DNA of 42,679 nt, from NCBI GenBank assembly GCA_913042895.1, contig CAJWMQ010000006.1, positions 1 to 42,679 of the forward strand, read 5' to 3'. The stretch comes from an uncultured Verrucomicrobiales bacterium (GTDB lineage Bacteria > Verrucomicrobiota > Verrucomicrobiia > Limisphaerales > UBA1100). Below the pieces are notes generated by a model. The model saw only the letters and a list, made by a program, of their open reading frames with translations, made no database searches and had not been told where the DNA came from. How positions within the stretch are numbered: the stretch's first letter is position 1; the number at the start of each line of letters is the position of its first letter. The position numbers and the translations under genes are program-made. Positions 23,640 to 33,299 of this stretch are shown here, piece by piece.

Positions 23640-26600
23640 TTAGTTATTGTTTAAAAGTTTATCAGCGCGGACGGTGGCGTTCTTTATTTGTTTGTCGCTC
23701 AGGTGCGCTTCTAGGTCTTTTATGGTTTGATCCACAGCCTTTAATTTCTCAGCATCGCCCTTGGCCTGCGCCTTGGCCACGAGTGCCCATTGATATGCTT
23801 CCATCAACCCCTCGGCGTCGCCCGGCAGATTCAATTCATCCTCTGCATCACGCATTCGGTAGCGCGCCGCATTCAGAAATTCACCTTCGCCGCGCTTCTC
23901 CATTTCCAACTGCAAATCGCCAGAAAGCATCAACTGACGGAAGCGAAGATCAAATGTATCCTCCTCCAGCTGCTCCGGTTTACGCGTGGCGTGCTCAGCT
24001 TCAAGTTGACGGGTCTGCTCGCGAAGATCTATCTCGGCCTGTCGTAGGCGCAGGAGTTCTCTCATGCGCTCAATCAAATCCTCGTTCGGCTGCCCGCCTT
24101 CACCGCCTTCACCACCATCTCCTCCATCCTCGTCATTTTTGGGATCCAGAATATCGGCCCATTTATTGAATTGACCGGCCAATTCCTTAGCGGTGCCCAT
24201 GACCCGACTGGTCTGGTTTCGCAGGGTAAGGTCGGCGAGGCGATCCATTTTTTCCGAGGGCTGCACCTCGGACATCAGCTTAGTGACTTCGCCAAATTTC
24301 TCGCTTTGGGTGGCGTCATAAAAACGCGCGATCTCAACCTGCAATTCAGCAGCCTTCTGGCTGTTTAATCCCTGGTAACCGTAGGCATCGTTAATCATCT
24401 TCCTGAGATCCTCATCCAGATCCTCAATGTTCCGACCAATTAGTCGGCCGATGTTTTCCAGAAAATCTTTGGCGACCTTTTCTTCAAACTCCGCAATCTT
24501 GCGCAGGCGCAGCACGAGGGTGTTGGCGTACATGTCCTGCACGCTTTCATTGGCATCCTCCTGCATCTCTTTCATTTTATCGAGCGCCTCTTTTTCCTTC
24601 TGTTCAGCTTTCTCAAGGTTCTCTTTGCGTTCCTGCTGATTTTGCTGGGATTGCTGAGCCTGGGCCAAGGCCTGCTGAGCCTGTTGCATTTCCTTTTGGG
24701 ACAGGTTTTGCATTTGTTGCTGGGCCTTGGCCATCTTGGCCAGGTCATTGGGATCCATCTCCTTGTTCTTCAAGGCTTCCTTCGAAAGCTCTTCCAGATC
24801 GTCAGCCAATTCCTTAAGATTATCAGCAATATCCCGTTGCTCCTGTTCCTGCCGACCGATTTGTTTATCGGTGAGATCGCTCTTCATTTGCTCGGCGTCT
24901 TTTTGCTGAGTCTCTCGGGTGGCCTCAAGGAGGTTTTCCTGTCGGCGAACGAGGTCATCCAATTCCGCCATCTTGCTCTCAAAATTCTGCTGAATGATCT
25001 GCGCGTGTTCTTCCGGGCTCAGGATATAAACTTGAAATGGCAACGAGCGGCTGGTGCGTTCGCTGCGGTAATAATCCTGCGCCGCGGCGTAAATGTTCAC
25101 CATCATACCTTCCTGCAGCTTGAGTTTGCGCGGATCAAACAAGTAGGTGGAATCACCAGCCAGATTGCGCGGTTCGAATTCCCGTAAAACGGTGGTGCCA
25201 TTCGCCAGCCGATTGGTTTCACCGCGACGAAAGGCTTCCCATTCGGCGGAGAGCATCTTCAACCCATAATCATCCTCGGCCATCATCCGAATATCCAACA
25301 CCTCCTCCAAGAGGATGGCCACCACCGGGGCCTGGCCAGGGCAATCTACGCGGTGCGGCGGGTTATCCGGCTGGCGCTCCAGCGAAAGTTTCCACGGCTG
25401 TGCCCCTTCAATCCCGTAAGCATCGCTCCAGAAAAATTCCAATTCACGGTAATCGTCCAACTCAAGGAATTTCGTCTTGAACTGATCGCCGTCCACCTGC
25501 AACTGAACCGGCTCGATTTCACCGCCGATATTGGGTACTGGTTTCAGAAGAGCCTGATTCAAGGCGCGGGTGGATTGGGCGGAAAATTGAACTTCGCTAC
25601 CTTCAAGATAGGGGAACACCGTGCCGTGCACTTCACGATCCGTGTCTTCGTATTGGAGATAAGCCGGGAATTTCACCATGGCCTTGGGCAATTCCACATT
25701 CGGACGGGCCACCGGCTGAATGGTCACTGTGCGCCTGGTATCGCCCATGCGCAATGCCAACTCCAGTTTCTTGGTGCGACCGGGAATCTGATACGTGACC
25801 TCGCCGTTTTCCATGGCGGCAGTGTCACGGTTTTCCCCGTTGGAAAGAACGGCTTGCGAAGGATCCGGGAGCAACGTCTCGAAAGTGTTCGCCAAATCAG
25901 TTTGTACATTTAACTCAGCCCGCAAAAAATCATCCGCGCGGGCAGCTGAGGCGCTCGTGACTTTCCATTGCCGTTCCAACACTTTCCAGAACGGCTGTTG
26001 GCTCCCCGCATCGGCAAACGCGTATTTGGACTGTAGGGCAAACTCTTCACCGCGCGGCACATAATATACGCCTTCCACCTCTGCCCGACCATCTACACGC
26101 AGATCGCCTTCCTCGACAAAAGTGTAGCGCTCTTCACTGGACAAGGCCCAACGTTTGAGTGCGTTCCGGCTGGCGTCCGGCGTGAAGTCTACCGTGAAAA
26201 ACAAACCGGCCAACACGAAGATGGTCATCAGCGAATACATCAACGGCTTGCGGGTCGCGACTGCTTCATTAAATGAAAATCGCTCGGACTCGCGGTCAAT
26301 CTGTTCAATCGCCGCCCGACATAGGTCTTCGGAGACATCCTCGGGACGTTGCTCATGATCGGCAAGCTCCACGGCACTGACCAAGCGATCCCCCAACCGG
26401 CGGTGTTTGCGCTGCACAATTGCGGCCAGCACACGATTGTCGCGCCGGTGAACCAACCAGTGCTGCACCCAAGGCCTAGCAAAAATACCGGCCACAAAAA
26501 CACCTGCCAAAGCGGAGAGTCCTCGGGCCCAAAATGGGGTTTCCCAAAATCGATCGGAGAAATACACGAGCATCCAGCTCACCACCAAGCCGGCAATCAG

Positions 26601-26720
26601 ACCACTGAGCGCGATGGCGGTGTCCACCACGAATAATTTGCGCTGCAAGGATGCAAGCTTGTTCCGCAAGCCTTCCGGCAAATCCACCTGAAATCCGCTC
26701 TTTTCTGCCATTTTCTCCAC
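23640..26720 (-). CDS. DUF4175-like membrane protein with long coiled coil
   Basis: This is a 1026-residue protein. Near the N terminus are membrane helices at about 31-55, 65-84 and 160-177, between them a cytoplasmic segment with the family pattern RRLGDRLVSAVELA. A large, mostly beta periplasmic region (180-580) follows, with repeated Ig-like strands. A Gln/Glu/Lys-rich coiled coil spans about 590-730 (for example QQAQQALAQAQQSQQNQQER). It ends in helical C-terminal repeats interrupted by an acidic Gly-rich linker (GGDGGEGGEGGQ) at about 870. This order matches the DUF4175 proteins encoded after MoxR/DUF58/VWA genes in Bacteroidetes and PVC bacteria. Function is unknown; a scaffold in the periplasm is likely. 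ATG at 26711 is an equally good start. Confidence 0.85.
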   Translation of the reverse strand: MEKMAEKSGFQVDLPEGLRNKLASLQRKLFVVDTAIALSGLIAGLVVSWMLVYFSDRFWETPFWARGLSALAGVFVAGIFARPWVQHWLVHRRDNRVLAAIVQRKHRRLGDRLVSAVELADHEQRPEDVSEDLCRAAIEQIDRESERFSFNEAVATRKPLMYSLMTIFVLAGLFFTVDFTPDASRNALKRWALSSEERYTFVEEGDLRVDGRAEVEGVYYVPRGEEFALQSKYAFADAGSQQPFWKVLERQWKVTSASAARADDFLRAELNVQTDLANTFETLLPDPSQAVLSNGENRDTAAMENGEVTYQIPGRTKKLELALRMGDTRRTVTIQPVARPNVELPKAMVKFPAYLQYEDTDREVHGTVFPYLEGSEVQFSAQSTRALNQALLKPVPNIGGEIEPVQLQVDGDQFKTKFLELDDYRELEFFWSDAYGIEGAQPWKLSLERQPDNPPHRVDCPGQAPVVAILLEEVLDIRMMAEDDYGLKMLSAEWEAFRRGETNRLANGTTVLREFEPRNLAGDSTYLFDPRKLKLQEGMMVNIYAAAQDYYRSERTSRSLPFQVYILSPEEHAQIIQQNFESKMAELDDLVRRQENLLEATRETQQKDAEQMKSDLTDKQIGRQEQEQRDIADNLKELADDLEELSKEALKNKEMDPNDLAKMAKAQQQMQNLSQKEMQQAQQALAQAQQSQQNQQERKENLEKAEQKEKEALDKMKEMQEDANESVQDMYANTLVLRLRKIAEFEEKVAKDFLENIGRLIGRNIEDLDEDLRKMINDAYGYQGLNSQKAAELQVEIARFYDATQSEKFGEVTKLMSEVQPSEKMDRLADLTLRNQTSRVMGTAKELAGQFNKWADILDPKNDEDGGDGGEGGEGGQPNEDLIERMRELLRLRQAEIDLREQTRQLEAEHATRKPEQLEEDTFDLRFRQLMLSGDLQLEMEKRGEGEFLNAARYRMRDAEDELNLPGDAEGLMEAYQWALVAKAQAKGDAEKLKAVDQTIKDLEAHLSDKQIKNATVRADKLLNNN

Positions 26721-26728
26721 TGCTTTCC

Positions 26729-28945
26729 TTAAATCAACCCCAGAATTTTACGGGACACCCAGTAAACTGCAAGCAGGAACACGATCGCGCCACCCCACCA
26801 CGCGCTACTCCATAGACGGAATCGCTCCTCAATTACCTCGTTTTCTGTCACTAAACTTATTGCCCCGATCAACTTTTGTAAATCTGCCGGACCGCCGGAC
26901 TGTCCGCCCGTACGTTCAGCGATCTCGCGCATCACCTTCAGGTTCGCCGGTTGGCCCAATAATTCGCGCGTGATTTTTTCCACGTTTATTTCCGTCTCCA
27001 ATTTCTGTTTGCCGTTGGGATTGTAAATGGTGAGCTGATGCAGCCCGCCATTCTGCATTTTCAAGCGTGCCTTGAACACGCCCCACCCGCCTTCCATCGC
27101 GGTAAATTCCAGGTTGCGCGTTTTACCATCTGGCTCCTTAAAATCGGCGCGCAGGACGGTATTCAAATTGTCCCCCGAGAGATCCAGCATTGTCGCTTGC
27201 AAATATACCTCGTCGCCCACCTTCGGATTCTCCGGACTGTACGTTAGTCGCATACCCTGTCCTTGGGCCATCTTACGCTTGTGCGCCATCCAGCGCACTA
27301 CCTGTCCCCAGAAACGATAGTGGTAGGTATCCTCCACTCCACGCCGCCATCGCCAAGCCGCGTCTGTTCCCATAAAAAGCACTTCGCCATTGCCCCAAGG
27401 CCGAATCGCCAGCACCGGCAAATAGCCCGTGGAGGTACGCATGCTCGAATGCGTGGCCAGCACCTGTGTGCCCGGCCGAGCTCGCTCCACTCCGGAGCAC
27501 CAGAAAAACCCCGGGAGGTTTTTCCAGATGACTTCATTCAACCCCTCATCCGAAGCCAGCATAGTCAAAAAGTGACCCTTGCCGCTACTGCTTAGTTTGA
27601 AGTTCGCCTCGCTCGGCATGAACAATCCATCCGGTTTATCACGATCCAACGTCACTGGAATCAGGTCGCCCAAGGGATGATCCATCAAGGTCAATTGTCG
27701 GCCTCGCTGACCAGGCATAAAGACCAGCCCGCTCCCTTGCTGATCCACCAAGCCACGAAGCAAATCACACTGCTCCCGCGTTAGCTCCTTTTCACCAATT
27801 CCCACATCCCCCAGAAAAACGACATCGAACTTCGCCAATTGTTCGCGCGTCTCCGGAAATTTCTGAATGTAATTCAATCCGGCGCCCGGCCCGAGTTCCG
27901 GGTGCAGCAACAGCACACTCACATCCACGCCCGGATCGCGGGTAAGCGCATTGCGCAGATAACGATATTCCCACCGGGGATATGATTCCACCACCAGTAC
28001 GTTAAGCTTCTCCGTACGAACAGAGAGGTGAAAGGTTTGCGCGTTGTTATCCTCGATTAATTCCTTCTCGTTACCACGCTGCCAAATCGGCAGGTCCAAT
28101 GTCATCGTGTAATCTCCCAACTCGCGCGGCGCCCAAACGATAGAGTCGTTCACTAGACCATACGCCGGAATGGTGATTGGCTTAGCGATGGAGACCACGG
28201 CCCCGCGACGGCTGGTGAGCTTCACTTGCGTACGAATGGGTTCAGGAATATAGCTTCGCACTCGGAACGGAATAGAAATCTGCTCACCCAACAAACCAAA
28301 TTTTGGCGGATTCACCGATTCAAGCACGAGATCCTTTTGCGCCTGTTCGCTGCCGACCGTCAACGTAAACACCGGCACCTTTTCCGCGCCCAACTTCATG
28401 GCCGCCTGTTGTGGGGGATCGCCAATATTCCAATCACCATCACCAATCATTAATACAGCTTTTAGATTTTTGCGCTTAGTGCGCTGGGACTCGAGCGCGT
28501 GATAAATATCCGTACCATCACCGAGTGCTACCTCGGCGTTAGTGAAGCTCATTCCGAAATCCTGCACCGTCACCTTGGCCAACTTCTCCAAGGGCGACCA
28601 GAAGTTCGTGGCCATTTGCCCTGCAAGCCATTCCTGGCGTGTCACCACATCGCGCGCGCCCGTTACCACATCGCGCGTATCCATGCTGTGCGTGGCATCA
28701 GTCAGGACCACCACTTCCGGCTGTTCCTCGATTTCCGTCACCCGCAAAAATTCCGGCTTACACAAGGTGAAGAGAATCAGGCCCATGATAATGAACCGTA
28801 ACGACTCCAAGGCCGCGACACCCTTACCGCCGCGACGAGACCAATTACGATAACTGATCACCGCCGTCGTCAGCCAAACCACCACCGCAAAGCCAATCAG
28901 CCATGCAGGCGTCTGCAGGGGTTGAAATTGCCAGCCGTTTTCCAT
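26729..28945 (-). CDS. Membrane VWA protein with glutamine-amidotransferase-like domain
   Basis: This is a 738-residue membrane protein. Two N-terminal helices (about 14-32 and 50-63) precede a von Willebrand A domain whose metal-site motif is DATHS (83-87), a D-x-T-x-S variant of the usual DxSxS, with a later GDGTD. A beta-rich domain (about 195-300) is followed by a class I glutamine-amidotransferase-like domain (about 310-560, NVLVVESYPRWEYRYLRNAL, VVFLGDVGIGEKELT, GSGLVFMPGQRG). That domain appears not to keep a catalytic Cys triad, so it is probably non-enzymatic. One helix lies at the C terminus. This architecture is the usual third VWA gene of MoxR clusters. The start shares one base with the stop of the gene before it (TGATG). 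Confidence 0.85.
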   Translation of the reverse strand: MENGWQFQPLQTPAWLIGFAVVVWLTTAVISYRNWSRRGGKGVAALESLRFIIMGLILFTLCKPEFLRVTEIEEQPEVVVLTDATHSMDTRDVVTGARDVVTRQEWLAGQMATNFWSPLEKLAKVTVQDFGMSFTNAEVALGDGTDIYHALESQRTKRKNLKAVLMIGDGDWNIGDPPQQAAMKLGAEKVPVFTLTVGSEQAQKDLVLESVNPPKFGLLGEQISIPFRVRSYIPEPIRTQVKLTSRRGAVVSIAKPITIPAYGLVNDSIVWAPRELGDYTMTLDLPIWQRGNEKELIEDNNAQTFHLSVRTEKLNVLVVESYPRWEYRYLRNALTRDPGVDVSVLLLHPELGPGAGLNYIQKFPETREQLAKFDVVFLGDVGIGEKELTREQCDLLRGLVDQQGSGLVFMPGQRGRQLTLMDHPLGDLIPVTLDRDKPDGLFMPSEANFKLSSSGKGHFLTMLASDEGLNEVIWKNLPGFFWCSGVERARPGTQVLATHSSMRTSTGYLPVLAIRPWGNGEVLFMGTDAAWRWRRGVEDTYHYRFWGQVVRWMAHKRKMAQGQGMRLTYSPENPKVGDEVYLQATMLDLSGDNLNTVLRADFKEPDGKTRNLEFTAMEGGWGVFKARLKMQNGGLHQLTIYNPNGKQKLETEINVEKITRELLGQPANLKVMREIAERTGGQSGGPADLQKLIGAISLVTENEVIEERFRLWSSAWWGGAIVFLLAVYWVSRKILGLI

Positions 28946-31038
28946 CAGGTTGCCTGTTCGGTGGACACCTTGCCTGTGGCCGACCTTTGAAATTCCACTC
29001 GCTCATCCGCGCCCTTGGGCAGGATCAAGATTCCCTCGATCAAAAGCGCCAGTGCCATGACCACTAAAAACCAGCGCCAAATTTCCTGCGGGTCATCCGC
29101 ACCGCCATCCGCGGCTCGTTCTTGGGTCAGTGCGACAGGCACAGCACCAAACAGAGCCTTCACTTCATCGGCCTCCAACGATATTAAGGCATCCTCGCGC
29201 ACTGGACGATTCACCGCCACCAAACGTTGGCCCATCCGGTATACGCCGGCCTGCAGATTGAAATCCTTGACCGAATTCTCACCGCCCTCTTCAGATACCC
29301 AGCGCTCACCCTCCGCAGCCCGGTCGTCTCCCGCCGAAAGCAAATGCCCCTGCACATAGCGGCCGGACATCATTGCCTCCCCTTCCGCCAATAGACGTTG
29401 CAGCATGGGCACGAGAACCAATCCTTCGGTAGCACTGCTCCACACATCGGTGGGTTGCGTGCCACAGAAAACCACCTGCCCTTTCCCAACGGTCTTAGCC
29501 ATCATCCAAGGCACGCCATCCTCAAAGGCAGCCAGCACCAGGCCATCGCCTTGAATCGCCTTGCGTTGATTCACGCGCAAATCATCCACCGGCAGATACA
29601 AGCCCTCCTCCGTGCGCTGCAGTGGGCCTTCGCTGTCTGAATAACTGGTGATCCGGAACCCGAGATGTTCCTGCTCCTCCTCGGCCGCCACCAAGGCCTG
29701 CCAGTTGTCAAAGGTCTTCCCATCCTGCTCAAACCGCTTGAGCTCGCCCCACGATAAACCGTTAAACGTATTCTTATCCGAGGCATCTTCCGGGAAACAA
29801 ACCACCAAGCCGCCTGCCTTGGCGTATTCGGTCAGACGATCAGCCTCCTCCTCCGTGGGCAGCGGCGCCTGCCACAATACCATGGCGTAATCAGTCCAAG
29901 TTTCCCGGCTCACTGCCTTAGGAGCAATTACGTTGCTCACCTGATTGGTGTTGGCCGGATCAGGCGCGGCGGCCAAATTCAAAAAACGCGTTGCAAATTG
30001 ATCCGGCACGCCGACCACTGCAGTTTGAGCCTGAATGGGTTCGCCATAAACGAAATACGCCACGTTATCCCGTGCGTTTCCATCTTCCTGATCCAACAAC
30101 TCCACACGGCCCCAGCCGGACTGCGCGCCCTGTTGCAATGGAAAACGCAACTCGTGTTCATGCGTGGCGCCTTCCATTGCCACCGTGGCGCTTTTGTTCT
30201 GGCCCTCGATTTGAACCTCCAAATCTAACTCCACCGGCAAGGCGGAGCCCCGCGTAAATCCCAGCTTCAACACCAGCTCCACCTCATCCGCCGTGCGTTG
30301 CCTCGCCGCCTCTAATAAACGCACCGAAACATTGGCCGGCATTTCTTCGTCCAGCGCCATCAGTCGCACACGGACGGACTGCGGTAACCCTTCAATCTTG
30401 CCGGATAACCGTCGCCAGCGTTCCTTAGTCGCCGGATCCCAGTTGCTCGATTGCAAATCGGACGCCACCCAAATCTCACCAATGCCCGGCTTCGTATCCA
30501 CAAACCAATCTGCCGCCGCTTCCAGCAGGGTTGGTAAATCCGCCGCCGTATCGGTCACCTCGCGCCCCACTACATTGGGCAACGCAGCCACGCCGCCTTT
30601 CACTTCCCGCGGGCGTTCGTCGGTATGCTCCAACACCACATACCGCACCTCGTCGCCGTAGGCCTTGGCCGATTCCACCATGGTTTCCACGGCCCGCTCC
30701 AATCGTGTTTGTTCTCCCAACGAAGCCCCCATGCTGGCCGAGCGATCGACCAGTATCAAAATGACATCCGGCTTGCCCGACATCATGCCCTTCACCCAGC
30801 CCCCGGCCAGCGGACGGCTCAAGGCGAAGATCAGTGCCAACACCGCCAGCATTCGAAAGAGCAACACCAGCCACTGGCGCACCTTGGCGTACTTCGTCGA
30901 TTTGCGATTTGCCATGCGCAGGAACATCATAGCAGCCCAAGGCAGCTTGCGATGGCGCAAGCGGTTGAACAGGTGGATCAGGATCGGCAGTAGGCCAAGC
31001 AACAAACCCCAAAGCATGAAAGGCTGCAGAAACGTCAC
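28945..31038 (-). CDS. BatA-like membrane VWA protein
   Basis: This is a 697-residue protein opening with the BatA N-terminal domain: FLQPFMLWGLLLGLLPILIH (helix 7-25), then RLRHRKLPWAAMMFLR, then a second helix (55-75). The VWA domain follows with an intact MIDAS motif D98-R-S100-A-S102 (DRSASMG). A long beta-rich region carries an amidotransferase-like fold near 380-560 (VVCFPEDASDKN, GKGQVVFCGTQPTDVWSS). It closes with a C-terminal helix (about 652-671, RWFLVVMALALLIEGILILP). In MoxR systems such proteins are thought to present their VWA domain to the ATPase and act in envelope protein maturation. It overlaps the DUF58 gene by ATGA (31035-31038). Confidence 0.88.
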   Translation of the reverse strand: MTFLQPFMLWGLLLGLLPILIHLFNRLRHRKLPWAAMMFLRMANRKSTKYAKVRQWLVLLFRMLAVLALIFALSRPLAGGWVKGMMSGKPDVILILVDRSASMGASLGEQTRLERAVETMVESAKAYGDEVRYVVLEHTDERPREVKGGVAALPNVVGREVTDTAADLPTLLEAAADWFVDTKPGIGEIWVASDLQSSNWDPATKERWRRLSGKIEGLPQSVRVRLMALDEEMPANVSVRLLEAARQRTADEVELVLKLGFTRGSALPVELDLEVQIEGQNKSATVAMEGATHEHELRFPLQQGAQSGWGRVELLDQEDGNARDNVAYFVYGEPIQAQTAVVGVPDQFATRFLNLAAAPDPANTNQVSNVIAPKAVSRETWTDYAMVLWQAPLPTEEEADRLTEYAKAGGLVVCFPEDASDKNTFNGLSWGELKRFEQDGKTFDNWQALVAAEEEQEHLGFRITSYSDSEGPLQRTEEGLYLPVDDLRVNQRKAIQGDGLVLAAFEDGVPWMMAKTVGKGQVVFCGTQPTDVWSSATEGLVLVPMLQRLLAEGEAMMSGRYVQGHLLSAGDDRAAEGERWVSEEGGENSVKDFNLQAGVYRMGQRLVAVNRPVREDALISLEADEVKALFGAVPVALTQERAADGGADDPQEIWRWFLVVMALALLIEGILILPKGADERVEFQRSATGKVSTEQAT

Positions 31039-31946
31039 CCTCGACCTTTCGCCAATTGTTCGCGTTCAATCAAAAAGTCCGCGATAATTTGATCGTAGGG
31101 TTGATCGGTGACCACCCGTCGATAATCGGCGTTGTGCTTATTGCAGCCCTCGTGAATTTTCACGAGATACTCCTGCACTGCCTCAAGATATTGCTCGCGT
31201 ATAATCTCCGGCTCGGCGAGCAGCACATCATTGCTTTCCATATCCTGAAACCGGACCGGCCTATCGAGGTCGAGGTCCAACTCCAGCGGGTCCAGTAGAT
31301 GGAACAGCGCGAAGTCGTGTTTCTGGAAATGTAAATGCTCAAAGCAATTGAGCAGTTCGTCCACATCGCAGAAGCAGTCGGAAATAATAATCACCATTGC
31401 CCGCTGGCGAATACGCTCGGCAAATTGATGCAGCTCCGCCACCAGTCCCGTTTCCCCACGCGGCTCTGCACCGGCCAAGGTATCGAAAATGTAACGCAGG
31501 TGCAGCGGGTTACGTCGGGGCGGAATATCCATGGCCACGCCGTCATCGAAAATCTCCATTCCCACCGCATCTCCCTGATGCACGAGCATGTAGGAAAGCG
31601 TAGCGGCGATCTTGCGAGCGTAATCAAACTTACGCGCACCTTTCTCACCGAAGGCCATGCTCTTGGAGCAATCGATCACCACATAACACCGTAGATTGGT
31701 GTCGGCTTCAAATTCCCGGATGTAATACCGGTCGGTGCGGGCCAATACCCGCCAATCGAGCAAACGCGGATCATCGCCGGCCACGTATTTGCGATATTCG
31801 GCAAACTCCACACTGGAACCGCGAAAGGGGCTTTTGTGATGACCGACAATGTTACCCACCATCGGCTGACGTGCGTGCAAGAACTGGCCCGAAAGCCGAG
31901 TCAACACATCCCCATCCAGAATCTCGCTATACGCTGAGTCGTTCAA
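31035..31946 (-). CDS. DUF58 domain protein
   Basis: This is a 303-residue soluble DUF58 protein. The N-terminal signature FRGSSVEFAEYRKYVAGDDP and LDWRVLARTDRYYIREFE (the family R-x-Y-x-x-G-D-D-x-R-x-I-D-W) is followed by a VWA-like fold with MIDAS residues D92, S94 and S96 (VIDCSKSM), a TLSYMLVHQGDAVG helix, and IIISDCFCDVDELL. No membrane helices are evident, unlike longer DUF58 proteins, so it should be cytoplasmic. DUF58 proteins are almost always encoded directly after MoxR, here 18 bp after it, and are assumed to be its partner or adaptor. The metal ligands are intact, so metal-dependent binding is likely kept. Confidence 0.92.
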   Translation of the reverse strand: MNDSAYSEILDGDVLTRLSGQFLHARQPMVGNIVGHHKSPFRGSSVEFAEYRKYVAGDDPRLLDWRVLARTDRYYIREFEADTNLRCYVVIDCSKSMAFGEKGARKFDYARKIAATLSYMLVHQGDAVGMEIFDDGVAMDIPPRRNPLHLRYIFDTLAGAEPRGETGLVAELHQFAERIRQRAMVIIISDCFCDVDELLNCFEHLHFQKHDFALFHLLDPLELDLDLDRPVRFQDMESNDVLLAEPEIIREQYLEAVQEYLVKIHEGCNKHNADYRRVVTDQPYDQIIADFLIEREQLAKGRG

Positions 31947-31964
31947 GAATTCCCCACGTCCAGT

Positions 31965-33074
31965 TTACTGATCGGCAAGAGCCGCTTCCTTGTCGCGGAT
32001 ATTCTCAAGCAGCTTGCTGACCACAAACTGACTGTCCACACCCTCACTCTGGGCCTGGAAGTTAGTAAGAATACGATGCGTGAGCACGGGCTTGGCCACG
32101 GACTCCACATCCTCCCAGCCAACCACGTAGCGGCCATTCAACACGGCATTGGCCTTGGCGCCGCGGATCAGGTATTGAATGGCACGCGGGCCGGAACCCC
32201 AGGTCACCCACTTTTTCACCCACTCCGGAGCATCATCGGTCTTCGGCCGCGTCATGCGAACCATCTCCACCACGTCGTCATACACATGGTCCGGCACCGG
32301 CACGCGCTCAACTAGGTTCTGGTAACGTTGCAGGGCTTCACCGTCGATCACCTCTTCGAGTTGCGCCGACTTGGTGCTGGTGGTTTCCCGTGCTATGCGC
32401 CGTTCTTCATCGACAGTCGGGTAATCCACCGTGATCAGAAACATGAAGCGGTCCAACTGCGCCTCGGGCAACGGATAGGTACCTTCCTGCTCGATCGGGT
32501 TTTGCGTGGCCAACACAAAAAATGGCTGTGGCAAGGCACGGTGTTCGCCGGCCGTGGTCACCCGATGTTCCTGCATGGCTTCCAACAACGCACTTTGCGT
32601 CTTTGGCGGCGTCCGGTTGATTTCGTCCGCCAGAATGATGTTGGCGAAAATCGGGCCTTTCACAAATTCAAACTGCCGCCGACCGGCCTCGCCGTCCTGC
32701 AGAATCTCTGTGCCGGTAATATCACTCGGCATCAGGTCAGGCGTGAACTGAATCCGGTTGAAATCTAGGCTCATGATCTTGGAGAGCGAGTTCACCATCA
32801 GCGTCTTCGCCAACCCCGGCACACCCATCAAAAGACCGTGGCCGCGGGACAGGATGCACATCAGCATCTCGTCCACGACGTTGTCCTGACCAATAATCAC
32901 CTTAGCCAGTTCATCTTTCATCTTGCCGTAGTGCCCGCGCAACTGATCCACGGCCACCTTGTCGTCATCGGACAGTCCGGACCCTGCATTAGCTGTGGGG
33001 GCCGGCGGATGGTGCGGCAGGGAGCCGCCGTCGCCACCCGGGACGTCGGCATCTAGAAGTATATGATTTTGCAT
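31965..33074 (-). CDS. MoxR-family AAA+ ATPase
   Basis: This is a 369-residue AAA+ ATPase and the first gene of the nine-gene operon. Walker A is GVPGLAKT (84-91), Walker B IILADE (146-151) followed by the MoxR hallmark INRTPPKTQSALLEAMQE (152-169). A sensor-1 region VLATQNPIEQEGTYPLPEAQ, DRF and a C-terminal helical lid domain complete it. An extra Gly/Pro/His-rich 30-residue N terminus (VPGGDGGSLPHHPPAPTANA) is unusual. MoxR proteins act as chaperones that assemble or activate VWA-containing partners, here plausibly the three VWA-type proteins encoded next. The ATG is preceded by eight T residues and no nearby ribosome binding site. Confidence 0.94.
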   Translation of the reverse strand: MQNHILLDADVPGGDGGSLPHHPPAPTANAGSGLSDDDKVAVDQLRGHYGKMKDELAKVIIGQDNVVDEMLMCILSRGHGLLMGVPGLAKTLMVNSLSKIMSLDFNRIQFTPDLMPSDITGTEILQDGEAGRRQFEFVKGPIFANIILADEINRTPPKTQSALLEAMQEHRVTTAGEHRALPQPFFVLATQNPIEQEGTYPLPEAQLDRFMFLITVDYPTVDEERRIARETTSTKSAQLEEVIDGEALQRYQNLVERVPVPDHVYDDVVEMVRMTRPKTDDAPEWVKKWVTWGSGPRAIQYLIRGAKANAVLNGRYVVGWEDVESVAKPVLTHRILTNFQAQSEGVDSQFVVSKLLENIRDKEAALADQ

Positions 33075-33229
33075 AAAAAAAAGGTGCTATGAGAACGTTT
33101 GAGAAAAATTTACCTGAACGCTCCTGCAAGGCAATGATTAAGAACTCACTTTATGGTCTTATGACAAATTCCATCGGATAATTTTCGATCGCCAAACCCT
33201 GACCCCTTACCTAATTTGAGTTGTTTTTT

Positions 33230-33257
33230 GACGGAGCAAACTGGAACCGACTCCGTC
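33230..33257. repeat. Inverted repeat in the MoxR/macroglobulin divergent region
   Basis: GACGGAG (33230-33236) pairs perfectly with CTCCGTC (33251-33257) over a 14-nt spacer, ending 42 bp before the macroglobulin ATG. A TTGACG -35-like hexamer (33228-33233) overlaps the left arm, so this could be an operator or a leader hairpin. The rest of the 225-bp gap (33075-33299) shows only weak promoter-like hexamers on the minus strand. Confidence 0.4.
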
Positions 33258-33299
33258 TAACGCAAAATGAATCGGTTTTGACCCGTTCCTGACTACGAA

